A DNA stretch of 47,905 nucleotides, from NCBI RefSeq assembly GCF_014697105.1, contig NZ_JACJRF010000041.1:1-47905 (forward strand), read 5' to 3'. The position numbers and the translations under genes were made by a program. The notes under the pieces were generated by a model. That model did not search any database and was not told where the DNA came from. It saw only the letters and a list, made by a program, of their open reading frames with translations. Each line of letters starts with the position of its first letter. Within the stretch, counting starts at the first letter, position 1. The DNA is from Anabaena subtropica FACHB-260 (GTDB lineage: Bacteria; Cyanobacteriota; Cyanobacteriia; Cyanobacteriales; Nostocaceae). Below are positions 26,754-35,978 of this stretch, in pieces.

Positions 26754-27574
26754 ACCCATAAGATAGAGTCTATCTGATAATATACTTGCATCAACTTATA
26801 AAGTGTCTGATGTTTATCCATTAATTTCTGCGGTTTTTCAAAGAATGTTTCGGTTGCCACAGCAAAAAATTCTGCGGGATTAGTTGCACCGTAGCTATCA
26901 ATTACAGTTTCTCTTTCTTGCTGAATATCATTGCAAAGTTGTTTATATTCTGCGGTCATCACCTTCGACCAAATAGTATAATCTGACTTTCTATGCAAAA
27001 TAGGTACACCTTCAGCTTGACCATCTTCTTGATCTAATTGGTGAGCAAATTCATGTAAGACAACGTTACGTCCATCTCTCCAGTTGTCAATATCATATTT
27101 TACCTGTTCCCAAGATAATATAACTTGGTCTTTAGTCCATGATTCTCCTAACCTGGCATCACGTCTTTCTTCTACAATATAATTATCAACAGCGACGGTT
27201 TGAGTTACAAAATAAGTTCTGGGATAAATTAAAATTGAACGCAGTTTAGGAAAGTACTGTCCTCGCTCATTGAGTAAGAGTAAACAGGCTATAGCTGCAA
27301 TTGTCAATTTCATTTCTTCTGTTACCTGCAAGCCTCTACAGCCAATAAATTGTTTCTCTACTAAAAAAACTTGAATATGCCCTTGCAGTCGTCGGCGTTC
27401 GTCAGGGGAAAGGCGCAGATAAATAGGTAAATTATTTTCTATAATGGCATTCCAAAGTGGGGGGAATGGACGTTGTTTAATAAGGTATCTGCGTTTTCTT
27501 ATCAGCAGGGGACTGAGCAAAATTAGCGCAATGATCAGCCCAATAATTAGAAAAATAATTGTTGATTTAAGCAT
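26750..27574 (-). CDS. MtfA-like zinc metallopeptidase
   Basis: 274 aa. The zinc motif is HEFAH at 174-178 (in RNVVLHEFAHQLDQEDG). A downstream glutamate-rich helix (NPAEFFAVATETFFEKP) matches the gluzincin-type third ligand region of the MtfA/M90 family. An N-terminal hydrophobic segment (STIIFLIIGLIIALILLSPL) suggests a membrane anchor, unlike soluble E. coli MtfA, which interacts with the Mlc repressor. The body starts with WNAIIENNLPIYLRLSPDE, also typical. The substrate is unknown. It converges with the DUF2335 gene, overlapping by 4 nt at the stops. Confidence 0.88.
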   Translation of the reverse strand: MLKSTIIFLIIGLIIALILLSPLLIRKRRYLIKQRPFPPLWNAIIENNLPIYLRLSPDERRRLQGHIQVFLVEKQFIGCRGLQVTEEMKLTIAAIACLLLLNERGQYFPKLRSILIYPRTYFVTQTVAVDNYIVEERRDARLGESWTKDQVILSWEQVKYDIDNWRDGRNVVLHEFAHQLDQEDGQAEGVPILHRKSDYTIWSKVMTAEYKQLCNDIQQERETVIDSYGATNPAEFFAVATETFFEKPQKLMDKHQTLYKLMQVYYQIDSILWV

Positions 27575-27841
27575 TTGGCACGCTGAGAAGTCTTTTTACT
27601 TTGTATCTTCAGCTTAATCAAATTTTGAAAATAGCAAGTGGGGAGGGCAGGAAGAACCTTTTTTCGTGTTTTGAGTAGTTGACGTAAAAATATTGAACCA
27701 CAGAGACACAAGGAGAAAAAGGCAGTTTGTGATGACTGCTTACGAGTGATTTGTTAGCGATCGCCAATAACCACCAAAGTATGGGGACAAACTTAACGTA
27801 AAATTAGTCTTTATCCAGCCCTTGCTCATTCCATCTACCCC

Positions 27842-29353
27842 ATGTTTTGCGACTACTTAGTACAAATTCTGACTGCTCGTGTGTACGATGTTGCCCAGGA
27901 ATCACCTCTGGAGTATGCCTCGAATCTTTCTACCAGACTGAATAATAAACTCCTGTTGAAGCGCGAGGATATGCAGTCTGTGTTTTCTTTTAAACTGCGG
28001 GGTGCTTACAACAAGATGGTGAATCTAACCCCTGATTTACTGGCACAGGGTGTAATTGCAGCATCGGCAGGGAATCATGCCCAAGGTGTGGCATTGGGGG
28101 CAAAACAGCTAGGAACGAGGGCAATTATTGTCATGCCCGTGACTACTCCCCAAGTGAAGGTAGATGCAGTTAAGGCAAGAGGTGGAGAGGTGGTATTGCA
28201 TGGGGATACTTATGATGATGCCTATGCCTACGCGCGGCAATTGGAGGCAGAGAAGGGTTTAACATTTATTCACCCCTTTGATGATCCTCATGTGATTGCT
28301 GGACAGGGAACTATTGGCATGGAAATTCTCCGCCAATACCAGCAACCAATTCATGCAATTTTTGTTGCTATTGGCGGTGGGGGTTTGATTTCTGGAATTG
28401 CAGCTTATGTGAAACGCTTGCGTCCAGAAATTAAGATTATTGGGGTTGAGCCTGTTGATGCTGATGCGATGAACCAATCGTTGAAGGCTGGGTATCGGGT
28501 GCGGTTGTCACAGGTGGGTTTATTTGCTGACGGTGTAGCAGTCAGGGAAGTGGGAGAGGAGACTTTTCGCCTGTGTCAGGAATATGTAGACGAAATTATT
28601 TTGGTGGATACAGATGATACTTGTGCAGCCATTAAGGATGTATTTGAAGATACCCGTTCTATTTTAGAACCGGCAGGGGCGTTGGCGATCGCCGGTGCTA
28701 AAGCCTATGTAGAACGTGAACAAATCCAAGGACAAACCTTAGTTGCTGTTGCCTGCGGTGCAAATATGAATTTTGATCGGTTGCGTTTTGTGGCGGAACG
28801 GGCAGAATTTGGTGAACGCCGGGAAGCTATATTTGCAGTCACCATTCCTGAAGCGTCGGGTAGTCTGCGGAAGTTTTGCGAATGTATTGGTAGACGCAAT
28901 TTGACAGAGTTTAACTACCGCATCGCTGATGAGAAAATTGCCCACATTTTCATTGGTATGCAGATTCAAAACCGCACTGATAAAGCCAAAATAGTGCAGA
29001 CATTTGAAGAATGCGGTTTTCAAACCCTGGATTTAACAGATGATGAACTGACAAAACTACATTTACGCCACATGGTTGGTGGACACTCTCCCCTAGCCCA
29101 TAATGAATTACTCTACCGTTTTGAATTTCCCGAACGTCCTGGGGCATTGATGAAGTTTGTCGCCTCTATGAGTCCCAACTGGAATATTAGTATGTTCCAC
29201 TACCGCAACAACGGCTCAGATTACGGACGCATTGTTGTAGGAATGCAAGTCCCTCCCCAAGAAATGGAGGAATGGCAAGCATTTCTCGATTCCCTTGGCT
29301 ACCAGTATTGGGATGAAAGCCAGAACCCAGCATATAAGTTGTTTTTGGGATGA
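27842..29353 (+). CDS. ilvA: Biosynthetic threonine ammonia-lyase
   Basis: 503 aa. It deaminates threonine to 2-oxobutanoate, the first committed step to isoleucine. The PLP lysine is K51 in SFKLRGAYN. AASAGNHAQG and the phosphate-binding AIGGGGLISG are present, so the N-terminal ~330 residues are the fold-type II catalytic domain. Two C-terminal ACT-like domains (about 335-415 and 425-503; for example RFEFPERPGALMKFVASMS) give isoleucine/valine control and mark the biosynthetic form. Single gene with a GCGATCGC site within it. Confidence 0.96.
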   Translation: MFCDYLVQILTARVYDVAQESPLEYASNLSTRLNNKLLLKREDMQSVFSFKLRGAYNKMVNLTPDLLAQGVIAASAGNHAQGVALGAKQLGTRAIIVMPVTTPQVKVDAVKARGGEVVLHGDTYDDAYAYARQLEAEKGLTFIHPFDDPHVIAGQGTIGMEILRQYQQPIHAIFVAIGGGGLISGIAAYVKRLRPEIKIIGVEPVDADAMNQSLKAGYRVRLSQVGLFADGVAVREVGEETFRLCQEYVDEIILVDTDDTCAAIKDVFEDTRSILEPAGALAIAGAKAYVEREQIQGQTLVAVACGANMNFDRLRFVAERAEFGERREAIFAVTIPEASGSLRKFCECIGRRNLTEFNYRIADEKIAHIFIGMQIQNRTDKAKIVQTFEECGFQTLDLTDDELTKLHLRHMVGGHSPLAHNELLYRFEFPERPGALMKFVASMSPNWNISMFHYRNNGSDYGRIVVGMQVPPQEMEEWQAFLDSLGYQYWDESQNPAYKLFLG

Positions 29354-29385
29354 GAGGGGATTAATTTCAAGTCCCCAGTCCCCAG

Positions 29386-30852
29386 TCAGTACATACAGGA
29401 TAAATCTTCAGCAATAATCAAGTTAATTTGGTAATCATCTAACTCTTGTAAATGAGTAACGATGCGATTTGCTTGTTGTTCAATGCTGCGTTCAAATAAC
29501 GCCCTGGCAAAGCGTCCATTACCAAAACTCTTGTCACGTGTGGCGTAGGCAACTTCAAAGGTGGCTTGCAATACAATAATGGCTGAGGGATCTAAAATAT
29601 AACCACTGTCTTGGCAGAACTTCTTGAAAATTAATAACAGCTCATTAGGAGTGTAGTGATCCAGATAAAATAACCGATTCAAACGTGATTTGAATCCAGG
29701 ATTTAACTCTAACAAACGATCCATTTCATCAGTGTAGCCGGCGACGACTACCGCCATGCGATCGCGAAAATCTTCCATCCGTTTAATTAATATCTGCAAT
29801 GCTTCTTTACCAAAGTCATTAGGCGTATCTTCGGGTGCTAAAGCATGAGCTTCATCAATGAACAATACACCACCAATGGATTGCTGTACGGCACTTTCCA
29901 TTCGCAGGGCAGTTTGTCCAATATAACCACCAATGATACCAGCGCGATCGGTTTCTACAACGTGTCCCCGTGGGAAGAATCCCAATTGTTTATATAAACG
30001 TCCCACTAAGCGGGCGATGGTTGTTTTACCTGTACCTGGGGGGCCGTAAAGCATGAGGTGTAGTGAAGTGTCTACTATTTTTAATCCTCGCTGTCGCCGT
30101 TCGGTTTGTACTTTCAGGTAGTTGGCTAAGGAAAAAAGTTGATGCTTAGTTTGCTCATGTCCTACCAATGCTTTTAAATCTGCAAATACTGCCTCTAGGG
30201 TATCCTTGTCTGGGGGATCATGCTCAACGAAGGAGGCTCTGGTTTCCGGTTTGGAATTATGAATATCGTTATTACTCTCAACTGAGTCCTTTTCTGTATC
30301 AGGAGCGCTGACAATCAAGCTATGGACTTTCATTTTGATTTTGTCATGAATCACAAAACCAAAATTTTTCCCTGATACATCCATTAACTTATCGGCGGGG
30401 AACTTGTCTACCAGAGTGCTGTTGATATAGAACTCCACGAAATTTCCGACGCGTATAATTTCCAATAGATTCACCGAGTCACTGCGGTGAATGCGATCGC
30501 ATCGTTTCCAATCTGTGTAATTAATAAAGCTACCATCTTTGATTTCAGTGATGCGATAGTGACCATTTCCAGAAATCAGGAATTCAAAGAAATTGCTAAC
30601 ATCTGACAGTCCCCACACAAAACCATAACCATGATCATCCACACCAGCAGCTTTTTCTAGCACTATATGAATATGAAAATTGGTTCTCTCATAAAAAAAC
30701 TCGGCTGAGTTCCACGATAGCCAATATGTATCACCTGCACGTTTATGGTCAAATACATAATGACTCACTTCCATGCAAAGGCTGCATTCGTCGCTCTCCC
30801 GTGTTACCCAGCTACAGCGATTGTCTTGAAAATGCTCCTCAAAAATTAGCAT
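29386..30852 (-). CDS. CbbX/SpoVK-type AAA ATPase with lectin-like N-terminal domain
   Basis: 488 aa. The C-terminal ~270 residues are a AAA domain of the CbxX/CfxQ family: Walker A GPPGTGKTT with K276, Walker B LFIDEAHAL with D333 and E334, and a sensor-like segment VVVAGYTDEM. This family includes red-type Rubisco activases and stress-linked remodellers. The N-terminal ~190 residues are different: an aromatic, beta-rich region (WLSWNSAEFFYERTNFHIHI, GYGFVWGLSDVSNFFEFLIS, NLLEIIRVGNFVEFYINSTL) of the LamG/concanavalin-like type. A short acidic linker joins the two. No signal peptide. It is a remodeller with a carbohydrate-binding-like or protein-binding domain; the target is unknown. Confidence 0.85.
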   Translation of the reverse strand: MLIFEEHFQDNRCSWVTRESDECSLCMEVSHYVFDHKRAGDTYWLSWNSAEFFYERTNFHIHIVLEKAAGVDDHGYGFVWGLSDVSNFFEFLISGNGHYRITEIKDGSFINYTDWKRCDRIHRSDSVNLLEIIRVGNFVEFYINSTLVDKFPADKLMDVSGKNFGFVIHDKIKMKVHSLIVSAPDTEKDSVESNNDIHNSKPETRASFVEHDPPDKDTLEAVFADLKALVGHEQTKHQLFSLANYLKVQTERRQRGLKIVDTSLHLMLYGPPGTGKTTIARLVGRLYKQLGFFPRGHVVETDRAGIIGGYIGQTALRMESAVQQSIGGVLFIDEAHALAPEDTPNDFGKEALQILIKRMEDFRDRMAVVVAGYTDEMDRLLELNPGFKSRLNRLFYLDHYTPNELLLIFKKFCQDSGYILDPSAIIVLQATFEVAYATRDKSFGNGRFARALFERSIEQQANRIVTHLQELDDYQINLIIAEDLSCMY

Positions 30853-31161
30853 TGCGTTCCTCTGTAGCTCTCTGGTGTGTGTAGAATCAGCTGCTAGCTA
30901 TTTCATTCTAAACACGGCTAATCAGTCTTTTTCTCTAATAAAAGTGCGGCAAATTATCTATCGTAAGGGGTTGAGCCTCTATTGCAAATTTTCTTTTTTC
31001 AGAAAAATTAGGGATTGGGGACTGAAAAATCTAAAATTTAAAATATTCTGTTGCATCCGCTACACTAAGACAAATCCAACATTCAAGGAAGACTGAGAAC
31101 GGGGAATTGGGCTGGTATTATTTACTCAACACTCATTACTCCCTACTCTTCACAGATAAAA
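30853..31161. other. Divergent spacer upstream of argJ homologue
   Basis: This 309-nt gap holds the start regions of the divergent AAA and argJ genes. Close to argJ, four degenerate heptamers (ACTCAAC, ACTCATT, ACTCCCT, ACTCTTC) run from 31124 to 31151. No clear promoter was picked out. Confidence 0.5.
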
Positions 31162-32325
31162 ATGTCACTAACTGCATCTTCCACACCTCAAGGATTTAGT
31201 ACATTTATTACTAATTTGGGTATCCGCGATACTACCGAAGATTTTGTATTTTTGCAATCGGATGTACCCTGTGTTGCTGATGGCGTTTTTACTCAAAGCC
31301 TTTTCGCTGGCCCTAGTGTGACTATTAGTCGTCAAAATTTACAAGATAGTCAGGTGCAAGGGATTATTGTGATTTCCAAAAATGCCAACGTGGCGAATGG
31401 TGCTGTTGGTCTTGCTGATGCTCAAGAAATTATACAACTGGTGGCGCAAGAAACTGGGATTGCAGGTGAAAATCTGGCGATCGCTTCCACCGGGGTAATT
31501 GGTAGACGTTACCCGATAGAAAAAATTCGCACCGGCTTGTTAGGTATGGGTCAAAAATTGACGGCTGCTGATTTTGATTTAGCTGCACGGGGTATTATGA
31601 CCACTGACACTGTACCTAAAATAGCTGCGCGGCAAGTTGGTAATGCCAAGGTGGTAGGTATTGCTAAAGGTGTAGGTATGATTGAGCCGAATATGGCGAC
31701 AATGTTAGCTTTCTTTTTTACCGATGCCGCAATTCCTGCAAATAAACTGCGGGAAATTTTTCGTTCTACTATAAATAAAACATTTAACTGTTTAAGTATA
31801 GACACTGATACTTCTACTAGTGACAGTGCTGTGATTTTGGCAAATGGTTTAGCAGGTGAAGTTCCCGAAGCCGAATTCGCTAGTGCATTGCAAGAAATCG
31901 CCCATGATTTAGTGTTAAAGATTGCCCGTGATGGCGAAGGTGCGACTAAGGTAATTGAGGTGACAGTAGACTCAGCCGCTAACTATACCCAAGCTAAACG
32001 AGTAGCCAAAGCCATTGTCAATTCCCCACTAGTGAAGACTGCTGTGTACGGTGCAGATCCCAATTGGGGAAGAGTAGCGATGGCGATAGGTAAGTGTGAA
32101 GACGAGCGTGATATTAATCCAGATCAGGTGGTAATTAGGTTTGATGAGGTGCAAGTATATCCGAATACCTTCCAATCGGAGAACTTGGAAAAGTTAAAAC
32201 AAATTATGTCCCAAGAGAAAGTCGATATTCACGTTAGCCTCAACATTGGCGCAGCAGTTGCAACTGTATGGGGTTGCGACCTCACAGAAGGTTATGTAGA
32301 AATTAATGGTAAGTACTCCACTTAG
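31162..32325 (+). CDS. argJ: ArgJ-type ornithine/glutamate acetyltransferase (possible paralogue)
   Basis: 387 aa. ArgJ moves acetyl between ornithine and glutamate in arginine synthesis. The self-cleavage motif is intact: KGVGMIEPNMATML, with cleavage before T180, which becomes the nucleophile. DPNWGRVAMAIGK near the C-terminus and INKTFNCLSIDTDTSTSDS are typical. The N-terminus (MSLTASSTPQGFSTFITNLG, DFVFLQSDVPCVADGVFTQS) is diverged from the usual GGVTAPKGF start. Nostoc strains can carry two argJ-type genes, so this may be the second copy. Activity is expected but not certain. Confidence 0.88.
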   Translation: MSLTASSTPQGFSTFITNLGIRDTTEDFVFLQSDVPCVADGVFTQSLFAGPSVTISRQNLQDSQVQGIIVISKNANVANGAVGLADAQEIIQLVAQETGIAGENLAIASTGVIGRRYPIEKIRTGLLGMGQKLTAADFDLAARGIMTTDTVPKIAARQVGNAKVVGIAKGVGMIEPNMATMLAFFFTDAAIPANKLREIFRSTINKTFNCLSIDTDTSTSDSAVILANGLAGEVPEAEFASALQEIAHDLVLKIARDGEGATKVIEVTVDSAANYTQAKRVAKAIVNSPLVKTAVYGADPNWGRVAMAIGKCEDERDINPDQVVIRFDEVQVYPNTFQSENLEKLKQIMSQEKVDIHVSLNIGAAVATVWGCDLTEGYVEINGKYST

Positions 32326-32691
32326 GAGAAATAAAGTCTTGTTTGTAGTGAGCGATTTATCGCTCATTTACTGGGTTTTAAAGGGCTATTCGCATAGCGT
32401 TCCCGTAGGGTAGCCCTGAGAACCTTTATTTTCTGAACTAGTCATAAATCTTTTGGTTTACAAATCAAATAGTATTGCTATATCTCGGTAAGAATCTGTT
32501 TTTTAACCTTTTGCTAGGAGTTTCTTAATCTAGCCAGGATAGTTTGATTTTTGTACAACCGAATTAATACGAATTAAGCTATGTCACAAAATCATGGTGT
32601 ATATCCTGATTTTCAGTGGCATTATCATAGCTCACCGCAGTTATCCCCTGCGGTAAATTTTGCTGTTAATGTTGTTTAACTATCCAGAATA
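32326..32691. other. Intergenic region with argJ terminator-like palindrome and dispersed repeat
   Basis: 366 nt between argJ and the nucleotidase gene. TGAGCGAT-TT-ATCGCTCA covers 32349-32366, followed by TTTA; the tight loop makes it a weak terminator. AGGGCTA (32382-32388) and TAGCCCT (32411-32417) bracket CGCATAGCGTTCCCGTAGGG, a dispersed repeat type common between Nostoc genes. A candidate Pho-type repeat lies at 32502-32531. No open frame is credible. Confidence 0.55.
32502..32531 (+). promoter_or_regulatory. Candidate Pho-box direct repeats upstream of the nucleotidase gene
   Basis: TTTAACCT (32502-32509) and CTTAATCT (32524-32531) are spaced exactly 22 nt apart, two 11-nt steps. Both fit the cyanobacterial PhoB/SphR repeat pattern (C/T)TTAACCT. 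The middle repeat expected at 32513-32520 (GCTAGGAG) does not match, so the box is incomplete. The 161-nt distance to the ATG at 32692 is compatible with activation. Confidence 0.35.
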
Positions 32692-35600
32692 ATGACATTT
32701 ACTCTCCAGATTCTCCACGCTTCTGACTTTGAAGGTGGCATCAATGCTGCCGGTACTAGTCCTCAGACTTCTGATGCTGTTCGATTTTCAGCCGTGCTGA
32801 ACCGTCTACGAACTAATACCGATGTAGATACGTTTGGAGTTCCATCTAATGTATTAGCTAATACTTTAACTCTATCTTCTGGGGATAACTATATTCCTGG
32901 GGTATTTTTAAATGCTTCCAGTGACACCAGCCTTAATGGTGTAGGAGGTTTAGGAAGTTCCACCGCCCCTGTGATTGGTAGGGGTGACATTGGGATTCTC
33001 AACGCTTTGGGTATTCAAGCTTCAGTTTTGGGAAACCACGAGTTTGACTTGGGTGTAAGACAAGTCCGTGATATTCTCCGTAGTGGTGCTGGGAATCCAG
33101 GGACTAACTTTCCTTACCTGAGTGCGAACTTAGACTTTACACCGGAAATTGCTGGTGCGACAAATCCTGATGGTGGTATTGGTGCATCAGATTTAGCTAC
33201 TAATCAAGATACTGCTGAAGCTAGTACCATCCCTCGGCGAATAGCTAGAAGTACAGTGATTACTCTACCTGGTGCTGACGGGATATTGGGTAATGCAGAT
33301 GATGAGCGTATCGGGATTGTGGGTGCAACTACACCATTGTTACCGACAATTTCTAGTCCTGGGCGTGTAGGTGTTTCCCCCAGCAATCCTGTTGACTATG
33401 ACGCTTTGGCGGGAGCAATTCAAGGACAAGTTGATATATTGACGGGGACGGGGATTAACAAGGTAGTTCTGCTGGCGCATATGCAGCAGTTAGATATTGA
33501 AGCTAATCAACTAGCCCCTCGTTTAAGAGATGTTGATGTAATTGTTGCCGGTGGTTCCCACACTTTATTAGCTGATGGCAATGATTCCTTACGTGCAGGT
33601 GATACTTCAGGGAGTGTTTATCCCCTAATTAGAAATTCTGCCAGCAATCAGCCTGTATTAGTAGTGAATACAGAAGCTAATTATCAGTACGTCGGGCGCT
33701 TAGTAGCTACATTCGATGATGCTGGTATCATCCAGACTAACACTTTAGATCCTAATATCAACGGTGCTTATGCCACAGACCAAGTAGGTGTAGATCGGGT
33801 TTATGGTGTAAGTAATTTTGATCCAGCAGGTGACATTACTACTTTTACCAATGCTACGGCAAATACACAACATCAAAACATAGTAGCGATTACCGATGGT
33901 ATTCGTAATGTGATTGGTAGTAAAGACAACTTGATTGTTGGTAGTTCAACTGTCTTTCTTAACGGCACTCGCAACGATGTACGGACACAGGAAACCAACT
34001 TTGGCAGTTTAACTGCTGATGCTAACTTGTGGCAAGCTCGACAAGTTGATCCGACAGTAGTCATTTCCCTGAAAAATGGTGGCGGGATTCGAGATAACAT
34101 TGGTGCGATTGACGGTTCAGGAGGTGCGGTTGATGCTTCTGGCACTCGTCGATTACCTACTCAACCTAGTGCTTTAGCACCAGATAAGCAAGAAGGCGAT
34201 ATTTCCCAATTAGATATAGAAAATTCCCTCAGGTTTAACAATAGTTTGACCTTAATTACAGTCACAGCCCAGCAACTCAAGTGGTTACTAGAACATGGAG
34301 TAGCAGCCACAGCACCAGGACGCACACCAGGGCAGTTTCCGCAAGTAGCAGGGATTAATTTTAGTTTTGATGCAACCAGGAATGCGATCGCTTTTGATAA
34401 TAACGGTAATATTACCCGACAAGGCGATCGCATCCGCAGTTTAACCGTACTCAATGAAGATGGTACTCCCCGTGATGTGTTGGTGCAGGATGGTCGATTA
34501 ATTGGTGATGCCAACCGCACCTTCCGCATGGTGACATTGAACTTCCTCGCGGGAACTGCCATTTCTTCAACTACACCGGGCTTAGGTGGTGACAGCTATC
34601 CATTCCCCCGCTTTGTGTTAGATAACCCCACCCTGGCTAATCGGGTAGACTTACGGGGGGAAACGGCTGATGTCAATGGTAATGGTGTGATTGATGCGCC
34701 AGTTGCTTTAGCACCAGGAAACTTTACATTTGCCGCCGCAGGTACAGAGCAAGATGCCCTTGCTGAATATATGCAGGCGACCTATGGAGAGACACCTTAC
34801 CAAATAAGCGATCGCGGTTTCCGTCCTGACAGTCCCCGGATTATCAACCTCGGTGCAGGTGAAACTGGCCTTAACACTGACAATAGTTTGACAGTAGCCG
34901 CCAACACCAACCTGCGTGTCAGCCTCTCAGGAGTCAACAGCACAGGCGTGAACGAAATCGGCTTTTTTGTCGTTGACGATGAACAAAACACCATCAACGG
35001 CATTACACCGGGTAGCCAAGGCTATGTGCAAGCTGCCTTGAGTCGAGGACAAGTCATATTTTCTGCCATTGCCAATAACCCCCAAGGTTACGACCCCTTG
35101 CAACGTTCGCGCATCTTGTCAGGGTTAAATAATGGCTCTCGTGTAGTCTTTTATTTGGTAGAAAATAGTACAACTGATGCGGTGTTAGCTGGTAGAAATG
35201 CCAACGTATTATTTGGTACAGCAAATAATAATGCTGCGCAGGTTGCCGATTTGGGAGGCGATCGCTACCAAATTGCCTGGAGAAACCAGCAAAATAACCA
35301 AACTTTCAATAACCTCATAGTCACCGTTGAAAGAACCACCGCCACCGAAACCCCCGGAACTAGACTACAAGGGCAAGAACAAAGAGAACTAATAGACTTA
35401 CGTGGTTTCACAGGTCAACAGATAGGGGCAGAATTTATCGTCAATCGGGAAGCTGCCTTCAACAATATTGTAGGTTTCTATCGAGTTATTGATGTTGATG
35501 GTGGCATTGATACTAACGGTGATGGTAATGCTGATTTGCTGCCAGGACAAACTGGTTATGCTCAAGCAGCAGTTAGAAGCAGGGTTCCAGATATCAACTT

Positions 35601-35871
35601 AGCAGTTCCCAACCAAGGTACTGCCAACTTTGCATCACAGTTAGCCGGCGGAGGGATTTATGCGCCATTCATCATCAGTAACAGCACGGTAGATCGAGTT
35701 CTCAGTGGGCAAACCAACCAAGTTTATTTTCCCTTCTTAGGAGCCAACCCCAATCAAATAGACCACATCCGCCTCCTGGGAGACAACACCTTCGGTTTTG
35801 AAGATTTACCCAATGGAGGTGACTTTGACTATAACGACGTGATTGTTCGCGTCAATTTGAGCATTCCATAA
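32692..35871 (+). CDS. Extracellular 5'-nucleotidase/metallophosphoesterase with DUF4114 modules
   Basis: 1059 aa. The calcineurin-like catalytic domain (about 1-400) has LHASDFEGG (D12), SSGDNY (D65, N66), GNHEFDLG (N115, H116), LLAHMQ (H263) and GGSH (H290), the metal ligands of the 5'-nucleotidase family. The usual DxH is DFE here. The C-terminal nucleotidase domain (about 410-720) includes LKNGGGIRD. Two DUF4114-like modules follow (about 745-890 and 920-1059), the last ending with GFEDLPNGGDFDYNDVIVRV. There is no Sec signal peptide, so export through the type I system encoded downstream is likely. It releases phosphate from nucleotides; the exact substrate is inferred. Confidence 0.88.
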   Translation: MTFTLQILHASDFEGGINAAGTSPQTSDAVRFSAVLNRLRTNTDVDTFGVPSNVLANTLTLSSGDNYIPGVFLNASSDTSLNGVGGLGSSTAPVIGRGDIGILNALGIQASVLGNHEFDLGVRQVRDILRSGAGNPGTNFPYLSANLDFTPEIAGATNPDGGIGASDLATNQDTAEASTIPRRIARSTVITLPGADGILGNADDERIGIVGATTPLLPTISSPGRVGVSPSNPVDYDALAGAIQGQVDILTGTGINKVVLLAHMQQLDIEANQLAPRLRDVDVIVAGGSHTLLADGNDSLRAGDTSGSVYPLIRNSASNQPVLVVNTEANYQYVGRLVATFDDAGIIQTNTLDPNINGAYATDQVGVDRVYGVSNFDPAGDITTFTNATANTQHQNIVAITDGIRNVIGSKDNLIVGSSTVFLNGTRNDVRTQETNFGSLTADANLWQARQVDPTVVISLKNGGGIRDNIGAIDGSGGAVDASGTRRLPTQPSALAPDKQEGDISQLDIENSLRFNNSLTLITVTAQQLKWLLEHGVAATAPGRTPGQFPQVAGINFSFDATRNAIAFDNNGNITRQGDRIRSLTVLNEDGTPRDVLVQDGRLIGDANRTFRMVTLNFLAGTAISSTTPGLGGDSYPFPRFVLDNPTLANRVDLRGETADVNGNGVIDAPVALAPGNFTFAAAGTEQDALAEYMQATYGETPYQISDRGFRPDSPRIINLGAGETGLNTDNSLTVAANTNLRVSLSGVNSTGVNEIGFFVVDDEQNTINGITPGSQGYVQAALSRGQVIFSAIANNPQGYDPLQRSRILSGLNNGSRVVFYLVENSTTDAVLAGRNANVLFGTANNNAAQVADLGGDRYQIAWRNQQNNQTFNNLIVTVERTTATETPGTRLQGQEQRELIDLRGFTGQQIGAEFIVNREAAFNNIVGFYRVIDVDGGIDTNGDGNADLLPGQTGYAQAAVRSRVPDINLAVPNQGTANFASQLAGGGIYAPFIISNSTVDRVLSGQTNQVYFPFLGANPNQIDHIRLLGDNTFGFEDLPNGGDFDYNDVIVRVNLSIP

Positions 35872-35978
35872 GGCGCAGGAATTGGGCAGAGAGGAGGGAC
35901 ATTCTCTAAGTTTCTCGCTCTCTGCTCCCATGCCTTCTGCGCCCCTTCATCTCTGATTCCCAAAACATACATAATCCT

